Assembly: GCA_002436015.1 (NCBI GenBank)
Contig: DIXJ01000008.1
Coordinates: 1 to 45,381 of the forward strand
Length of the DNA stretch: 45,381 nt
Source of the DNA: Synergistaceae bacterium UBA6083
GTDB lineage: Bacteria; Synergistota; Synergistia; Synergistales; 79-D21
Direction: 5' to 3'
The position numbers and the translations under genes are program-made. Shown here in pieces: positions 24,983 through 34,383 of the stretch (its first letter is position 1; each line of letters starts with the position of its first letter). Under the pieces are notes generated by a model. The model saw only the letters and a list, made by a program, of their open reading frames with translations, had not been told where the DNA came from and did not search any database.

Positions 24983-26058
24983 GCGAGTCGAAAACGATCC
25001 TCATCACCGGCGGGTGCGGCTTCATCGGCAGCAACCTGGTCCGCCTGGCCCATCAAGAAGGTTTTCACGTGGTCAACCTGGACAAGCTGACCTACGCCGG
25101 GAACCGCGATTCCCTTTTGGACGTCGAAGCCCATCCGGGCACCACTTTCGTCCAGGGAGACATCTGCGACGTGTCGCTCGTCCGCCAACTCCTTGAGACT
25201 TACCGACCGGCGGGCATCCTTCACCTGGCGGCCGAATCCCACGTGGACCGTTCCATCGACGGCCCGGAGGAATTCATCCAGACCAATATCGTGGGGACCC
25301 ACCGGCTGCTGGCCGCCGCTCTCACCTTCTGGAAATCCCTTCCCGAACCCGAAAAAGCCTCTTTCCGTTTCCTGCACGTTTCCACGGACGAAGTGTTCGG
25401 TTCCATGGGTCCCGAGGGATTCTTCAACGAATCGACCCCTTATGATCCCCGTTCGCCCTATTCCGCTTCGAAGGCTTCCTCGGATCACCTGGTGCGGGCC
25501 TACGGCCACACCTACGGCCTGCCGGTCCTCGTCACCAACTGCTCCAACAACTACGGCCCCTACCAGTTCCCGGAAAAGCTCATTCCCCTGGTCATCAACA
25601 GCGCCATCCGGAACAAGCCCCTTCCCGTCTACGGGGACGGGGGCAACATCCGCGACTGGCTTTACGTGGAAGACCACTGCCGCGCACTCCTCGAGGTTTT
25701 CGAAAACGGCAAGCCCGGCGAGACCTACACGATCGGTGGACATTCCGAAAAAACGAACCTCGAAATCGTCCGGGCGATCTGCGCGATCCTGGATGATCTC
25801 CATCCCCGCAGCGACGGAAAATCCTACGCTGAGCAGATCACCTTCGTTCCCGACCGACCGGGACACGATCGCCGCTACGCCATCGACGCCTCGAAAATCA
25901 CCGCTGAACTCGGCTGGGCGCCCCAAAGATCCTTCGACCAGGGCCTCCGCCAAACCGTGCGGTGGACCCTGGACAACCAGACCTGGGTGGAGAACATCCT
26001 GACGGGCAATTACTGCATGGAACGCCTGGGAACCTTAAAGGGGGCAGAAACCCCATGA
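24979..26058 (+). CDS. rfbB: dTDP-glucose 4,6-dehydratase
   Basis: A 359-residue extended SDR converting dTDP-glucose to dTDP-4-keto-6-deoxyglucose. It shows TGGCGFIG (NAD site), AAESHVDRS, the catalytic STDEVFG with the Asp-Glu pair, and YSASK. The start is GTG, sharing GTGA with the stop of the regulator gene. It overlaps rfbA by ATGA. No rmlC or rmlD is nearby, so its product is probably not turned into rhamnose but is passed to the aminotransferase encoded at 26939. Confidence 0.96.
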   Translation: MSESKTILITGGCGFIGSNLVRLAHQEGFHVVNLDKLTYAGNRDSLLDVEAHPGTTFVQGDICDVSLVRQLLETYRPAGILHLAAESHVDRSIDGPEEFIQTNIVGTHRLLAAALTFWKSLPEPEKASFRFLHVSTDEVFGSMGPEGFFNESTPYDPRSPYSASKASSDHLVRAYGHTYGLPVLVTNCSNNYGPYQFPEKLIPLVINSAIRNKPLPVYGDGGNIRDWLYVEDHCRALLEVFENGKPGETYTIGGHSEKTNLEIVRAICAILDDLHPRSDGKSYAEQITFVPDRPGHDRRYAIDASKITAELGWAPQRSFDQGLRQTVRWTLDNQTWVENILTGNYCMERLGTLKGAETP

Positions 26059-26921
26059 TCACCAAGGGCATCATCCTGGCCGGAGGGTCGGGAACCCGCC
26101 TCTACCCGGTCACCCTGAGCACCAGCAAGCAGCTTCTTCCCGTGTACGACAAGCCCATGATCTACTACCCGCTGTCGGTCCTTATGCTGGCCGGCATCCG
26201 GGACATCCTGGTCATCACCACACCCGAGGACCAGGCAAACTTCGAGCGGCTTTTGGGGGACGGTTCCCAGTGGGGGATCTCCCTTTCCTACGAGATCCAG
26301 CCCAACCCCGGCGGCCTCGCCCAGGCTTTTCTCATCGGGGAGGAGTTCATCGCCGGCGACCCCTGCGCCCTGATCCTGGGCGACAACCTCTTCTACGGCC
26401 AGGGCCTCACCGGGCTTCTCCAGAAAGCCGCCCGGCGTGAAACCGGAGCCACGGTCTTCGGCTACCCCGTGAAAGATCCCCAGCGCTACGGGGTCGTGGA
26501 GTTCGACAATGAAGGACATGTCGTTTCCCTGGAAGAGAAGCCCACCCGCCCCAGGTCCAGCTTCGCCGTCGTGGGTCTTTATTTCTACGACGGGTCGGTC
26601 GCGGAAAAGGCGAAAAAGGTCCTTCCTTCCCCCCGGGGGGAACTGGAAATCACCGACCTGAACCGCCTCTACCTCGAAGAAGGCACGCTCAACGTGGAAC
26701 TCTTCGGGCGCGGCTATGCCTGGCTCGACACCGGCACCCACGACAGCCTGCTCGAAGCCGCAAAGTTCGTCGCCACCATCCAGAACCGGCAGGGCTTCAT
26801 GATCTCCTGCCCGGAAGAGATCGCCTGGCGCCGGGGCTACATCACGAAGGAACAACTGGAAGAAATCGGCCGGTCCACGAAGAACGGGTACGGAGAGTAC
26901 CTGCTGCAGATCAGCCTTTAG
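26055..26921 (+). CDS. rfbA: Glucose-1-phosphate thymidylyltransferase
   Basis: A 288-residue nucleotidyltransferase that makes dTDP-glucose from glucose-1-phosphate and dTTP. The N-terminal GGSGTRLYPVT and SKQLLPVYDKPMIYYPL are diagnostic, and the length is normal. The ATG at 26055 overlaps the rfbB stop (ATGA), so the longer upstream frame within rfbB is rejected. It is the first step of the dTDP-sugar branch in this locus. Confidence 0.96.
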   Translation: MITKGIILAGGSGTRLYPVTLSTSKQLLPVYDKPMIYYPLSVLMLAGIRDILVITTPEDQANFERLLGDGSQWGISLSYEIQPNPGGLAQAFLIGEEFIAGDPCALILGDNLFYGQGLTGLLQKAARRETGATVFGYPVKDPQRYGVVEFDNEGHVVSLEEKPTRPRSSFAVVGLYFYDGSVAEKAKKVLPSPRGELEITDLNRLYLEEGTLNVELFGRGYAWLDTGTHDSLLEAAKFVATIQNRQGFMISCPEEIAWRRGYITKEQLEEIGRSTKNGYGEYLLQISL

Positions 26922-26938
26922 GGGAGATGACCTTTTCC

Positions 26939-28030
26939 ATGCACGAAGTGATCAACGTCACGAAAACGCACTTGCCAGACAGGGAAAAGCTCGACCGCTA
27001 CATCGACCGGATCTACGAAACCAACTGGCTGACCAACAACGGCCCGCTGGTTAAGGAACTGACCGCACGGCTCGAGGCCTACCTGGGCGTCGAGAACCTG
27101 CTGCTCGTCTCCAACGGCACCCTGGCCCTGCAGATCGCCTACCGGGCCCTTGGCATCACGAAACAGGCCGTCACCACCCCCTTCAGCTTCGTGGCCACCA
27201 CCAGTACCCTCGTCTGGGAGGGGATCGAACCGGTTTTTGCCGACATCGACCCGAAAACCTTCTGCATCGATCCGAGGGAAATCGAGAAGGCCATCACGCC
27301 GGACACCCAGGCCATCGTTCCCGTCCATGTCTTCGGCAACGCCTGCGAAATCGACGCCATCGAAGCCATCGCCCGAAAGCACGGGCTGAAGACCGTTTAC
27401 GATGCCGCCCATGCCTTCGGTGCACGTTACAAGGGCGAGAGCATCCTGAATTATGGCGACGCTTCGACCCTCAGCTTTCACGCCACGAAGATCTTCCACA
27501 CCATCGAGGGCGGGGCCATCGTCTTCAAGGATCGGGAAGCCTACAAACGGGCGCGGCTGATGATCAACTTCGGCATCGACGGACCGGATTCGATCGCCGC
27601 CCTGGGCATCAACGCCAAGATGAATGAGTTCCAGGCAGCCATGGGGCTGGCCGTGCTGGACGAGATGGAATCGATCCTCTCCGGAAGGGAAACGGTTTGG
27701 ACCGAATACGAGTCCAACTTGAAGGGGAAGTTGCAATTGCAGGACCGCAACCCAGATAGCACGAATAACTATGCCTATTTCCCGGTTGTCTTTGATAACG
27801 AGGAAACCTTGCTCCAAACCAAGGCGGAATTGAACGAAAACCGCATCAACCCGCGGCGGTACTTTTACCCTTCATTGGACAACGTTTGCTATCTCGAAGG
27901 GCAGAACTCCCCCCATTCGAGGGATATTGCCAGCCGGATCATGTGTCTGCCCATTTTCCCAGGGCTTCAACACTCTTTGGTTTCGAAAGTTTCCGGGATT
28001 GTTCAGTTGGAAGGAGTTGCAGTCCGGTGA
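26939..28030 (+). CDS. DegT/DnrJ/EryC1 sugar aminotransferase
   Basis: A 363-residue PLP enzyme. Its motifs are SNGTLALQIAYRAL, TPFSFVATTSTL, YDAAHAFGARY (PLP-ring Asp) and SFHATKIFHTIEGG with the Schiff-base Lys. It presumably aminates dTDP-4-keto-6-deoxyglucose at C4, giving dTDP-viosamine or dTDP-4-amino-4,6-dideoxygalactose; C4 is favoured because no 3,4-ketoisomerase gene is present. ATG 26939 is preferred (GGGGAG 12 bases before); an ATG at 26927 abuts that site. It overlaps the ATP-grasp gene by GTGA. Confidence 0.92.
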   Translation: MHEVINVTKTHLPDREKLDRYIDRIYETNWLTNNGPLVKELTARLEAYLGVENLLLVSNGTLALQIAYRALGITKQAVTTPFSFVATTSTLVWEGIEPVFADIDPKTFCIDPREIEKAITPDTQAIVPVHVFGNACEIDAIEAIARKHGLKTVYDAAHAFGARYKGESILNYGDASTLSFHATKIFHTIEGGAIVFKDREAYKRARLMINFGIDGPDSIAALGINAKMNEFQAAMGLAVLDEMESILSGRETVWTEYESNLKGKLQLQDRNPDSTNNYAYFPVVFDNEETLLQTKAELNENRINPRRYFYPSLDNVCYLEGQNSPHSRDIASRIMCLPIFPGLQHSLVSKVSGIVQLEGVAVR

Positions 28031-29235
28031 AAAGACTTCTGATGCTTGGGGGATCAGCGGCCCAAGTCAATGCCATAAAGCACGCAAAGAAGCTGGGCCT
28101 GCACGTAATTCTTTGCGACTACCTTACAGACAACCCCGGACAGCACTTTGCCGATGAGTATATCCCCGCCAGTACGACAGACGAGAAGGCTATCCTACAA
28201 ATCGCCGAAAAGAAGAAAATCGACGGGATCGTCGCCTATGCATCGGACCCGGCCGCTCCTACTGCCGCATTTGTTGGGAATAAACTCGGACTTCCATCAA
28301 ACCCTTACGAATCAGTCGTTACCCTCTGTCGAAAAGACCTGTTTCGGGATTTTCTAAGAAAAAACGGTTTCCAGACTCCAAGGATGGCATCCTTTCCCTT
28401 TAACGCACAAGAGGAGGCTTTCGATTTTTTTAACTCGCTAAAATCCGAGGCGATCATCAAGCCCGTAGATTCGTCCGGAAGCAAGGGAATTTCTATTATT
28501 AAAGACACTGAGTCATTTTATATTAAATTCGAACATGCAACCACTTTTTCACGATGTAAAAAAATAATCATCGAAGAACTCATTGAGAGTAAGTGCGACA
28601 AAGTATTGGAGCCAGAATGTTTCTTAAGAGATGGAAATTTGGCTTTTTCTTGCTACCTAAATTCACATAGGGATCATTCTTGTGGGCCACTCGTACCCAC
28701 AGGACCAAGCTTTCCATCCATTTTTTCTAAAGAAATTATCGATGCATCTTCGCAGACTATTATATCTATTCTTAAATTACTTAAAATGAATATGGGCGCA
28801 CTAAACATTGAATTTATTGTAGATAAAAGAGATAATCCTTGGCTTATTGAAATCGGACCCCGTAATGGTGGTAATTTATTACCGGAGTTAATTTTGAGTA
28901 TTACTGGAGTGGACATGATTGATGTTACTATCAAAAGCGCATTGGGCATGAATTGCATTATTAATTCTAATACGACCAATAACACTTTTATTGCAACGCA
29001 CGTTATTCATTCAAGAAAAGCCGGTTTTTTGAAGGGGCTATCCTTTAGTCATTGGCTTGAAGAAAGGATTTTCTACCGCTTGTTCTACAAGAAACCTGGA
29101 GATCCTGTAGAGCGATTTGAAGGGGCTAACCAGGCTATAGGAATTATCATGATGCGCTTCTCTTCCGAAGACGAAATGCACGAAACTCTCGACACGATAT
29201 ACGAGCGCCATATCAATCTCGGGGTAGAGAACTAA
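28027..29235 (+). CDS. ATP-grasp ligase/carboxylase-like protein
   Basis: A 402-residue ATP-grasp protein. An N-terminal Rossmann-like domain (KRLLMLGGSAAQVNAIKHAK) is followed by the ATP-grasp core: RKDLFRDFLRKNGFQTPR, the phosphate loop IIKPVDSSGSKGIS, and the metal site EFIVDKRDNPWLIEIGPRNGG. The family joins a carboxylate to an amine via an acyl-phosphate. Between a sugar aminotransferase and a GNAT it may attach an amino acid or other acid to the new amino group; that is inference. The GTG start overlaps the aminotransferase stop. Base composition shifts from GC-rich to AT-rich inside this gene, after about 28,400. Confidence 0.85.
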   Translation: MKRLLMLGGSAAQVNAIKHAKKLGLHVILCDYLTDNPGQHFADEYIPASTTDEKAILQIAEKKKIDGIVAYASDPAAPTAAFVGNKLGLPSNPYESVVTLCRKDLFRDFLRKNGFQTPRMASFPFNAQEEAFDFFNSLKSEAIIKPVDSSGSKGISIIKDTESFYIKFEHATTFSRCKKIIIEELIESKCDKVLEPECFLRDGNLAFSCYLNSHRDHSCGPLVPTGPSFPSIFSKEIIDASSQTIISILKLLKMNMGALNIEFIVDKRDNPWLIEIGPRNGGNLLPELILSITGVDMIDVTIKSALGMNCIINSNTTNNTFIATHVIHSRKAGFLKGLSFSHWLEERIFYRLFYKKPGDPVERFEGANQAIGIIMMRFSSEDEMHETLDTIYERHINLGVEN

Positions 29236-30185
29236 TGGAAGCGATCGGGGGCTTCTTCGAGCTTGAATTAAGAAAGGGAAAAGAATATCACCCCAATGCG
29301 ATGAAATTAAACACAGGGAGGAACGCCATCGAGTATGTCCTGAAACACAGGGGATACAGCAGAGGGTTTATCCCTTACTATTCCTGCGACAGTATTCTCG
29401 AGCCTTTCAAGAAGCTTGGTATACCCTACGATTTCTACCACATTGGCGAAGACTTGTTGCCTGCTATCAGCCCTGATTGTGTAAGCAAAGAAACTTGCAT
29501 CCTCATCATCAACTATTTTGGCTTACTTGGAAAACAAATCGAGGGAATCGCATACTCATACCCCAATGTTATCGTTGACAACAGCCAGGCTTTTTTTGCC
29601 CCTCCACTTGAGGGGATTGATACTGTCTACTCGCCCCGAAAGTTTTTCGGTGTCCCCGACGGAGCTTACCTTTATACCGATTTACCCGAAGATCCTAACC
29701 TAGAGAGAGATATCTCATTCACCCGCTGCGAGCACCTTCTAAAGCGAATAGATTTATCTCCAGAAGAAGGTTACAGCGATTTTCGGAAAGCTCAACAAAC
29801 GTTAAGCTATCAACCAATTAAAAAAATGTCAAAACTGACAGAGACTATGTTATCTTCTATTAATTACGATTATTCTAAAAAACGTAGAGAAGAATCTTTT
29901 CTATTCTTACATAATAAATTAAAAAACAAAAATTATTTTTCTATTATATTTGACAAAAACAACATTTCATGTGCAATGGTTTATCCATTTTTAAATTATC
30001 GTTTTTCTTTGCGGGAAAATCTAATTCAAAACAAAATATACGTAGCAACATATTGGCATGAAGTTGTTTCTAGGATTGATAAGGGCTCTTTTGAATTTTC
30101 TATGGCAAAATCACTTTTACCCTTGCCAATCGATCAAAGGTATTCGAGTGCGAATCTAAAAGGAATCTTTCCCTTTTTTAATTAG
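29235..30185 (+). CDS. Divergent PLP-fold (DegT-like) protein
   Basis: A 316-residue protein that starts in the stop of the ATP-grasp gene (TAATG). NTGRNAIEYVLKHRG, IPYYSCDSILEP, VDNSQAFFAP and SPRKFFGVPDGAYLY follow the layout of sugar aminotransferases, including an Asp-x-x-Gln pair and a candidate Schiff-base Lys in SPRKFFG. The second half is AT-rich and poorly conserved, and the protein is about 50 residues shorter than normal. It may be a second aminotransferase, a dehydratase-like PLP enzyme or a partner of the ATP-grasp protein. Substrate unknown. Confidence 0.7.
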   Translation: MEAIGGFFELELRKGKEYHPNAMKLNTGRNAIEYVLKHRGYSRGFIPYYSCDSILEPFKKLGIPYDFYHIGEDLLPAISPDCVSKETCILIINYFGLLGKQIEGIAYSYPNVIVDNSQAFFAPPLEGIDTVYSPRKFFGVPDGAYLYTDLPEDPNLERDISFTRCEHLLKRIDLSPEEGYSDFRKAQQTLSYQPIKKMSKLTETMLSSINYDYSKKRREESFLFLHNKLKNKNYFSIIFDKNNISCAMVYPFLNYRFSLRENLIQNKIYVATYWHEVVSRIDKGSFEFSMAKSLLPLPIDQRYSSANLKGIFPFFN

Positions 30186-30213
30186 CCTTTATTTAATGGA
30201 AGGAGCTTGCAGA

Positions 30214-30777
30214 ATGATATTCTTAAGAGAATTAACTAAAGAAGATATCCCTACAATAAATAATTGGCGCCAATCAAGAGATTTACAGGACTTCTTCGCT
30301 TCTCCTTTTCGCTACATAAACATAGAAACAGACGAAGAGTGGTTCAATAATTATATGAAATCAAGAAACACTCAAGTTAGGCTTTCGATATGTTTAAAAG
30401 AAACGAATGAAATCATAGGGATGGCATCGCTAGTTGATATAGACAGAATTTCCAGAAAAGCTGTTTATGGTGGCATTATGCTGGGGCATGTTAATAACAG
30501 AATGAAGGGAATAGGAAAAGAAGTAACTATGTTATTGCTTTCTCATGCTTTTCTGGATTTAAACCTGCATAGAGTCCAAGGATTATGGTTGCTTACCAAT
30601 CACGCTTCTATAAAAATGGGTGAGGCTTGCGGTTTTAGGAGAGAAGGTGTACTCAGAAACGCAGCTTATAAAAATGGAGAATATGTAGATTTGCTATTGA
30701 TGGCCATCCTACGGCCTGAATTCGACCTTATTAAAAATAGAGACCCTCAATCACCACAGAAAGAAAATAATTCTTAA
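30214..30777 (+). CDS. GNAT acetyltransferase (RimJ/RimL or PseH-like)
   Basis: A 187-residue GNAT. IFLRELTKEDIPTINNWRQS is the typical first strand and helix, NRMKGIGKEVTMLLL is the acetyl-CoA loop, and HASIKMGEACGFRREG is the C-terminal motif. In amino-sugar pathways GNATs acetylate the 4-amino group of nucleotide sugars (WecD, PseH). The adjacent dTDP-amino-sugar genes fit that role, though the ATP-grasp enzyme competes for the same amine. ATG at 30214 has GGAAGGAG 8 bases upstream. Confidence 0.85.
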   Translation: MIFLRELTKEDIPTINNWRQSRDLQDFFASPFRYINIETDEEWFNNYMKSRNTQVRLSICLKETNEIIGMASLVDIDRISRKAVYGGIMLGHVNNRMKGIGKEVTMLLLSHAFLDLNLHRVQGLWLLTNHASIKMGEACGFRREGVLRNAAYKNGEYVDLLLMAILRPEFDLIKNRDPQSPQKENNS

Positions 30778-30779
30778 TA

Positions 30780-32261
30780 ATGCAAAAACAAAACCTTCAG
30801 CAGAAAACAGCTACCGGAGTCTTTTGGAACTTTCTCGAACTGACCGGCCGACAGGGTATCAGCATCCTGGTCACCTTGTTGCTAGCCCGCTTCCTGACCC
30901 CGGGCGATTTCGGCCTCGTGGCTATGCTTTCGGTGTTCTTTGCCATCGCCAATGCCCTAATGGACGCGGGTTTCCGCCAGGCCCTGATCCGCAAGAAAGA
31001 CGCGACTCCGGTCGATTACTCCACGATGTTTTATACCAATCTCGCCCTGGGATTCCTGTCCTACGGCCTTCTCTTCATTTCTGCACCAGCCATCGCGTCC
31101 TTCTACGACGAACCCCGGCTGATCCTCCTGACCCGGGTCGTCGGCCTCGTGGTGATCGTCAACTCGTTTCAGTTTGTGCAGGTCGTCGAACTGACCCGTC
31201 GCCTGGACTTCAAAACCCAGTTCAAGGTTACGGTTCCGGCGGGTGTGATTTCGGGTGTTGTGGCTGTCCTTATGGCAAGCCGGGGGTTCGAGGTCTGGAG
31301 CCTGGTCGCCCAAATGGTGATCTCCCCGCTTCTCATCACCGTCTCCCTTTGGGGGATAAACAAGTGGCGACCTTCATTCCAGTTCAGCTTCGAATCATTC
31401 AAGGACCTTTTCGGCTTTGGATCAAAGCTCTTCCTTTCGGGCATTCTCGACATCGTGTTTAGGAATCTCTATGTCATTGTCATAGGAAAGCTTTTCGCCG
31501 CAAGCGTAGTGGGATGCTATTTTTTCGCGACAAAAATCATCGAAATCGTTTTGGGACAGCTTTCCGGCAGCATCCAGCGAGCCACCTACCCCGCCTTGGC
31601 ATCCATTCAAGATGATGACCCTCGCCTGAAAGCCGCCTACCGTAAAGTGATCATGGCAACGGTTTACCTGGTCTTCCCCGCCATGCTTTTTCTGGCGGCC
31701 CTGGCGCGGCCGCTTTTCACTTTATTGCTAAACCCCAAATGGCTTCCCGCAGTCCCATACCTTCAACTGCTTTGTGTTGCGGCCCTCGTCTACCCGCTGC
31801 ATGTCGTTAACCTTAACGTCTTGCAGGTGAAGGGCCGGTCAGATCTCTTCCTCTATCTTGAAATCCTCAAGAAAACGATTGTTGTAGCCGTCATATTCGT
31901 TAGCGTTCGCTTTGGTATCACGGGGCTTCTTCTGGGACAAATCGCAACCTCGCTTTTTGCCTACATACCCAACAGCTTCTTTTCGACCCGGCTAATCGGC
32001 TACCCTGCCCGGGAGCAACTCCAGGATATCCTTCCTACCCTGGCGATTACGCTTCTTTGCAGCGGAGTGCTTGTTGCGGCGGGCATGCTACTGGAACCCG
32101 TTTTGAACCTCGGCTTCAGCGTTTTCGTCCAGATTTTGATCGGAGGCAGCTTTTATCTTCTCAGCGCACGGATCATCAAGCTGGAAGCGCAACGCCTTCT
32201 TTGGGACATCCTCAAAGAACGCTTTTCCAGTCCACAACTGTCGGGAACGGAAGATCTTTAA
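30780..32261 (+). CDS. Wzx-type polysaccharide flippase (MOP superfamily)
   Basis: A 493-residue protein that is hydrophobic throughout, with about 12-14 membrane helices. GVFWNFLELTGRQGISILVT, LLLARFLTPGDFGLVAML and FRQALIRKKD are typical of the WzxC/Polysacc_synt_3 group. It moves the lipid-linked repeat unit across the inner membrane for polymerisation by Wzy. It starts two bases after the GNAT stop (TAATAATG). Composition returns to GC-rich here between two AT-rich blocks, so it may have a different origin from its neighbours. Confidence 0.92.
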   Translation: MQKQNLQQKTATGVFWNFLELTGRQGISILVTLLLARFLTPGDFGLVAMLSVFFAIANALMDAGFRQALIRKKDATPVDYSTMFYTNLALGFLSYGLLFISAPAIASFYDEPRLILLTRVVGLVVIVNSFQFVQVVELTRRLDFKTQFKVTVPAGVISGVVAVLMASRGFEVWSLVAQMVISPLLITVSLWGINKWRPSFQFSFESFKDLFGFGSKLFLSGILDIVFRNLYVIVIGKLFAASVVGCYFFATKIIEIVLGQLSGSIQRATYPALASIQDDDPRLKAAYRKVIMATVYLVFPAMLFLAALARPLFTLLLNPKWLPAVPYLQLLCVAALVYPLHVVNLNVLQVKGRSDLFLYLEILKKTIVVAVIFVSVRFGITGLLLGQIATSLFAYIPNSFFSTRLIGYPAREQLQDILPTLAITLLCSGVLVAAGMLLEPVLNLGFSVFVQILIGGSFYLLSARIIKLEAQRLLWDILKERFSSPQLSGTEDL

Positions 32262-32282
32262 CCTGTCGGGGGAAGGCGAAGG

Positions 32283-33347
32283 ATGGCGAACAGAACTGAG
32301 CAAGAAGTCATGAAGGGCTGGAAATATGCCGATCCCCCCCTCGTGAGTGTCGTGTGCATCACTTATAACCATGAACCCTACATCCGGGATGCCATTGAGG
32401 GCTTCCTTATGCAGGAAACTGATTTCCCGTTTGAAATCATAATTCATGATGATGCGTCTACTGATGGAACGACGGGCATTATTCGTGAATACGAAGCCAA
32501 TTTCCCGAACTTGATCAAACCAATTTACCAAACAGAAAACCAATATTCAAAGGGGGAGAAAGTCTCTGCTATCGCCTGGAGTTTAGCAAAGGGAGATTAT
32601 ATCGCTTTCTGTGAAGGTGATGATTTTTGGCTTAATGCTGAGAAGCTGATCCGTCAGGTTTCTTCCTTAAGGAAATATCCAGAATGCCATATCTGTTTTC
32701 ACTCTGCCTTGCAGATTAGTTATTTGAATAATAGGTTAAATGTTATTTGCAGACACTCACAAAATACGAAAATATTTCCCCTTGAGGAAATTATAAAAGG
32801 AGGGGGCCCTTTTTGCCCCACTTCTTCTCTTTTAATAAAGAGGTCTGTTCTTTCGTCTATCCCGAATTGGTATTACTCTATTGCTCCAGTTGGTGATTAT
32901 TTCTTACAAATCTTCAGTTCTGTTAATGGAGGCGCCCTCTTTCTGCCTGAAACCATGTCTGCGTACCGGTACTTAGCCCCGACTGCTTGGTCCAGTGTAC
33001 GCAACAACCAAACCTTTGAAAATTACATGTCGTCTTTTTTTCTTCGCTATCTAGTTTCTTTAGAATGTCTAGATTATGATTTAAATTATATGTTTTCTGA
33101 CATATTAAATATCGAAAGAGCAAAACTTAGTTGCGATGGGGCAGCTAAAGCTTTCGCTTCAAAACATTATGGTCTTTTTAATAAACTCATTATCCAGAGT
33201 TGGAACCTAAAGCCCTTCCTAAGAATAGATCAGGTTGTATTCTTTTATTTTCGTCACACGCCAATACTGATATCTTTTTTAAGACTTACAAGACTTTTTA
33301 ACCGTAGGGTCACTACTTTTTTTAGTTTTTTCAACTATTTCAAGTAA
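32283..33347 (+). CDS. Family 2 glycosyltransferase
   Basis: A 354-residue inverting GT-A enzyme. SVVCITYNHEPYIRDAIEG is the N-terminal nucleotide site, IIHDDASTDGT holds the family Asp residues, and AFCEGDDFW is the DxD-like metal/catalytic region. The C-terminal 100 residues are AT-rich and basic/aromatic. It probably adds one sugar to the lipid-linked repeat unit. GGAAGG precedes the ATG. Its last 69 bases overlap, on the opposite strand, the end of the GT4 gene at 33279. Confidence 0.88.
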   Translation: MANRTEQEVMKGWKYADPPLVSVVCITYNHEPYIRDAIEGFLMQETDFPFEIIIHDDASTDGTTGIIREYEANFPNLIKPIYQTENQYSKGEKVSAIAWSLAKGDYIAFCEGDDFWLNAEKLIRQVSSLRKYPECHICFHSALQISYLNNRLNVICRHSQNTKIFPLEEIIKGGGPFCPTSSLLIKRSVLSSIPNWYYSIAPVGDYFLQIFSSVNGGALFLPETMSAYRYLAPTAWSSVRNNQTFENYMSSFFLRYLVSLECLDYDLNYMFSDILNIERAKLSCDGAAKAFASKHYGLFNKLIIQSWNLKPFLRIDQVVFFYFRHTPILISFLRLTRLFNRRVTTFFSFFNYFK

Positions 33348-34346
33348 TTGTTTGGCCGCTATTTCCCATGTATATTGTTTTTCTATTATTTCTCGTCCAG
33401 CTTTCGCTATATTAGTGAACATGACAGGCTCGTCTATGAGCATTCTAATCCCATTCAAGAATTCTTCTTGTGTTTCACATACAATGCAACTCTTCAAGTT
33501 CTCTACATTTATCCCAGAAAAGGCCTCCCTCGTTCCCAAAACAGGTAAGCCCGAAGCCATAGCTTCAAGTATTTTATTCTTCATACCTGAACCAACAAAG
33601 ATAGGAGCAATAAAAGCCCAAGAATCTCGATAAACGCTAGCAATATCTTCAATATAGTCATCAAATAATACATTTTTTATATTGCTTTGATATTTATACA
33701 TTTGCCCCCAACCGGAACCCACGATATGGAAGTATAGGCTTCCTTCCATTTCGTATTTTTTTGATATTTTATTTATTATGAATTCTCCTGCCAAACGGTT
33801 CGGTTCATAAGAGAAAGGCCCAACAAAAAGCAATTCCTTTTTTAGTTTTTTGTTCATGTTATTAGGATAAAATATACTTGTATTTACGCCAACATTAATA
33901 TTAAATATTTTTTGTTTTAACAATGGGAATAATAGCTTATAAAAAGAAGCATCTCTTTCGTTAACAAACACGTAATAATCATACCCCTGAAGACTTAAAA
34001 AACTGTCTTTTATTAAGCTCTTAAGCATATTCATAACATTATTAATATTTATAGAACGTTTTAAAAAAGAAAGGGAATGGACGGTATTGCAGTCTCTTGC
34101 AAAACGAACGCTCATTAACCCCCTCTCTCTTAACTTCAATGCTACTCTTCTCTCATAACTCCTTTTTGACAAATCCACTATTGCGACGTTACCCAAAATA
34201 TTTGTGTTATCCCAACTCTCCCTTACATCATAGAAATTGATGTTATAGTTTTTTTGGGTTATTTCTTTAATAATATTGTAAGGAATGCTCTCCAGACCAC
34301 TTTTAGGTTTTGAAGAATCAAAATCGCTTATCCACGCAATGTCCAT
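33279..34346 (-). CDS. Family 4-type glycosyltransferase
   Basis: A 355-residue GT-B enzyme. NVGVNTSIFYPN, ELLFVGPFSYEPNRLAGEF, IVGSGWG, and the donor-binding GSGMKNKILEAMASGLPVLGT with its Glu are the retaining GT4 signatures. It is very AT-rich. The ATG at 34346 is preferred over a GTG 12 bases earlier, but its ribosome site is weak. The IS256-type element ends only about 40 bases upstream, so its original promoter or operon link has probably been cut; it may have belonged to the operon continuing at 36.5 kb. Confidence 0.82.
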   Translation of the reverse strand: MDIAWISDFDSSKPKSGLESIPYNIIKEITQKNYNINFYDVRESWDNTNILGNVAIVDLSKRSYERRVALKLRERGLMSVRFARDCNTVHSLSFLKRSININNVMNMLKSLIKDSFLSLQGYDYYVFVNERDASFYKLLFPLLKQKIFNINVGVNTSIFYPNNMNKKLKKELLFVGPFSYEPNRLAGEFIINKISKKYEMEGSLYFHIVGSGWGQMYKYQSNIKNVLFDDYIEDIASVYRDSWAFIAPIFVGSGMKNKILEAMASGLPVLGTREAFSGINVENLKSCIVCETQEEFLNGIRMLIDEPVMFTNIAKAGREIIEKQYTWEIAAKQLLEIVEKTKKSSDPTVKKSCKS

Positions 34347-34383
34347 AAAAGCATACACCTACTATCTTTTAGGTAGTGTCCAG

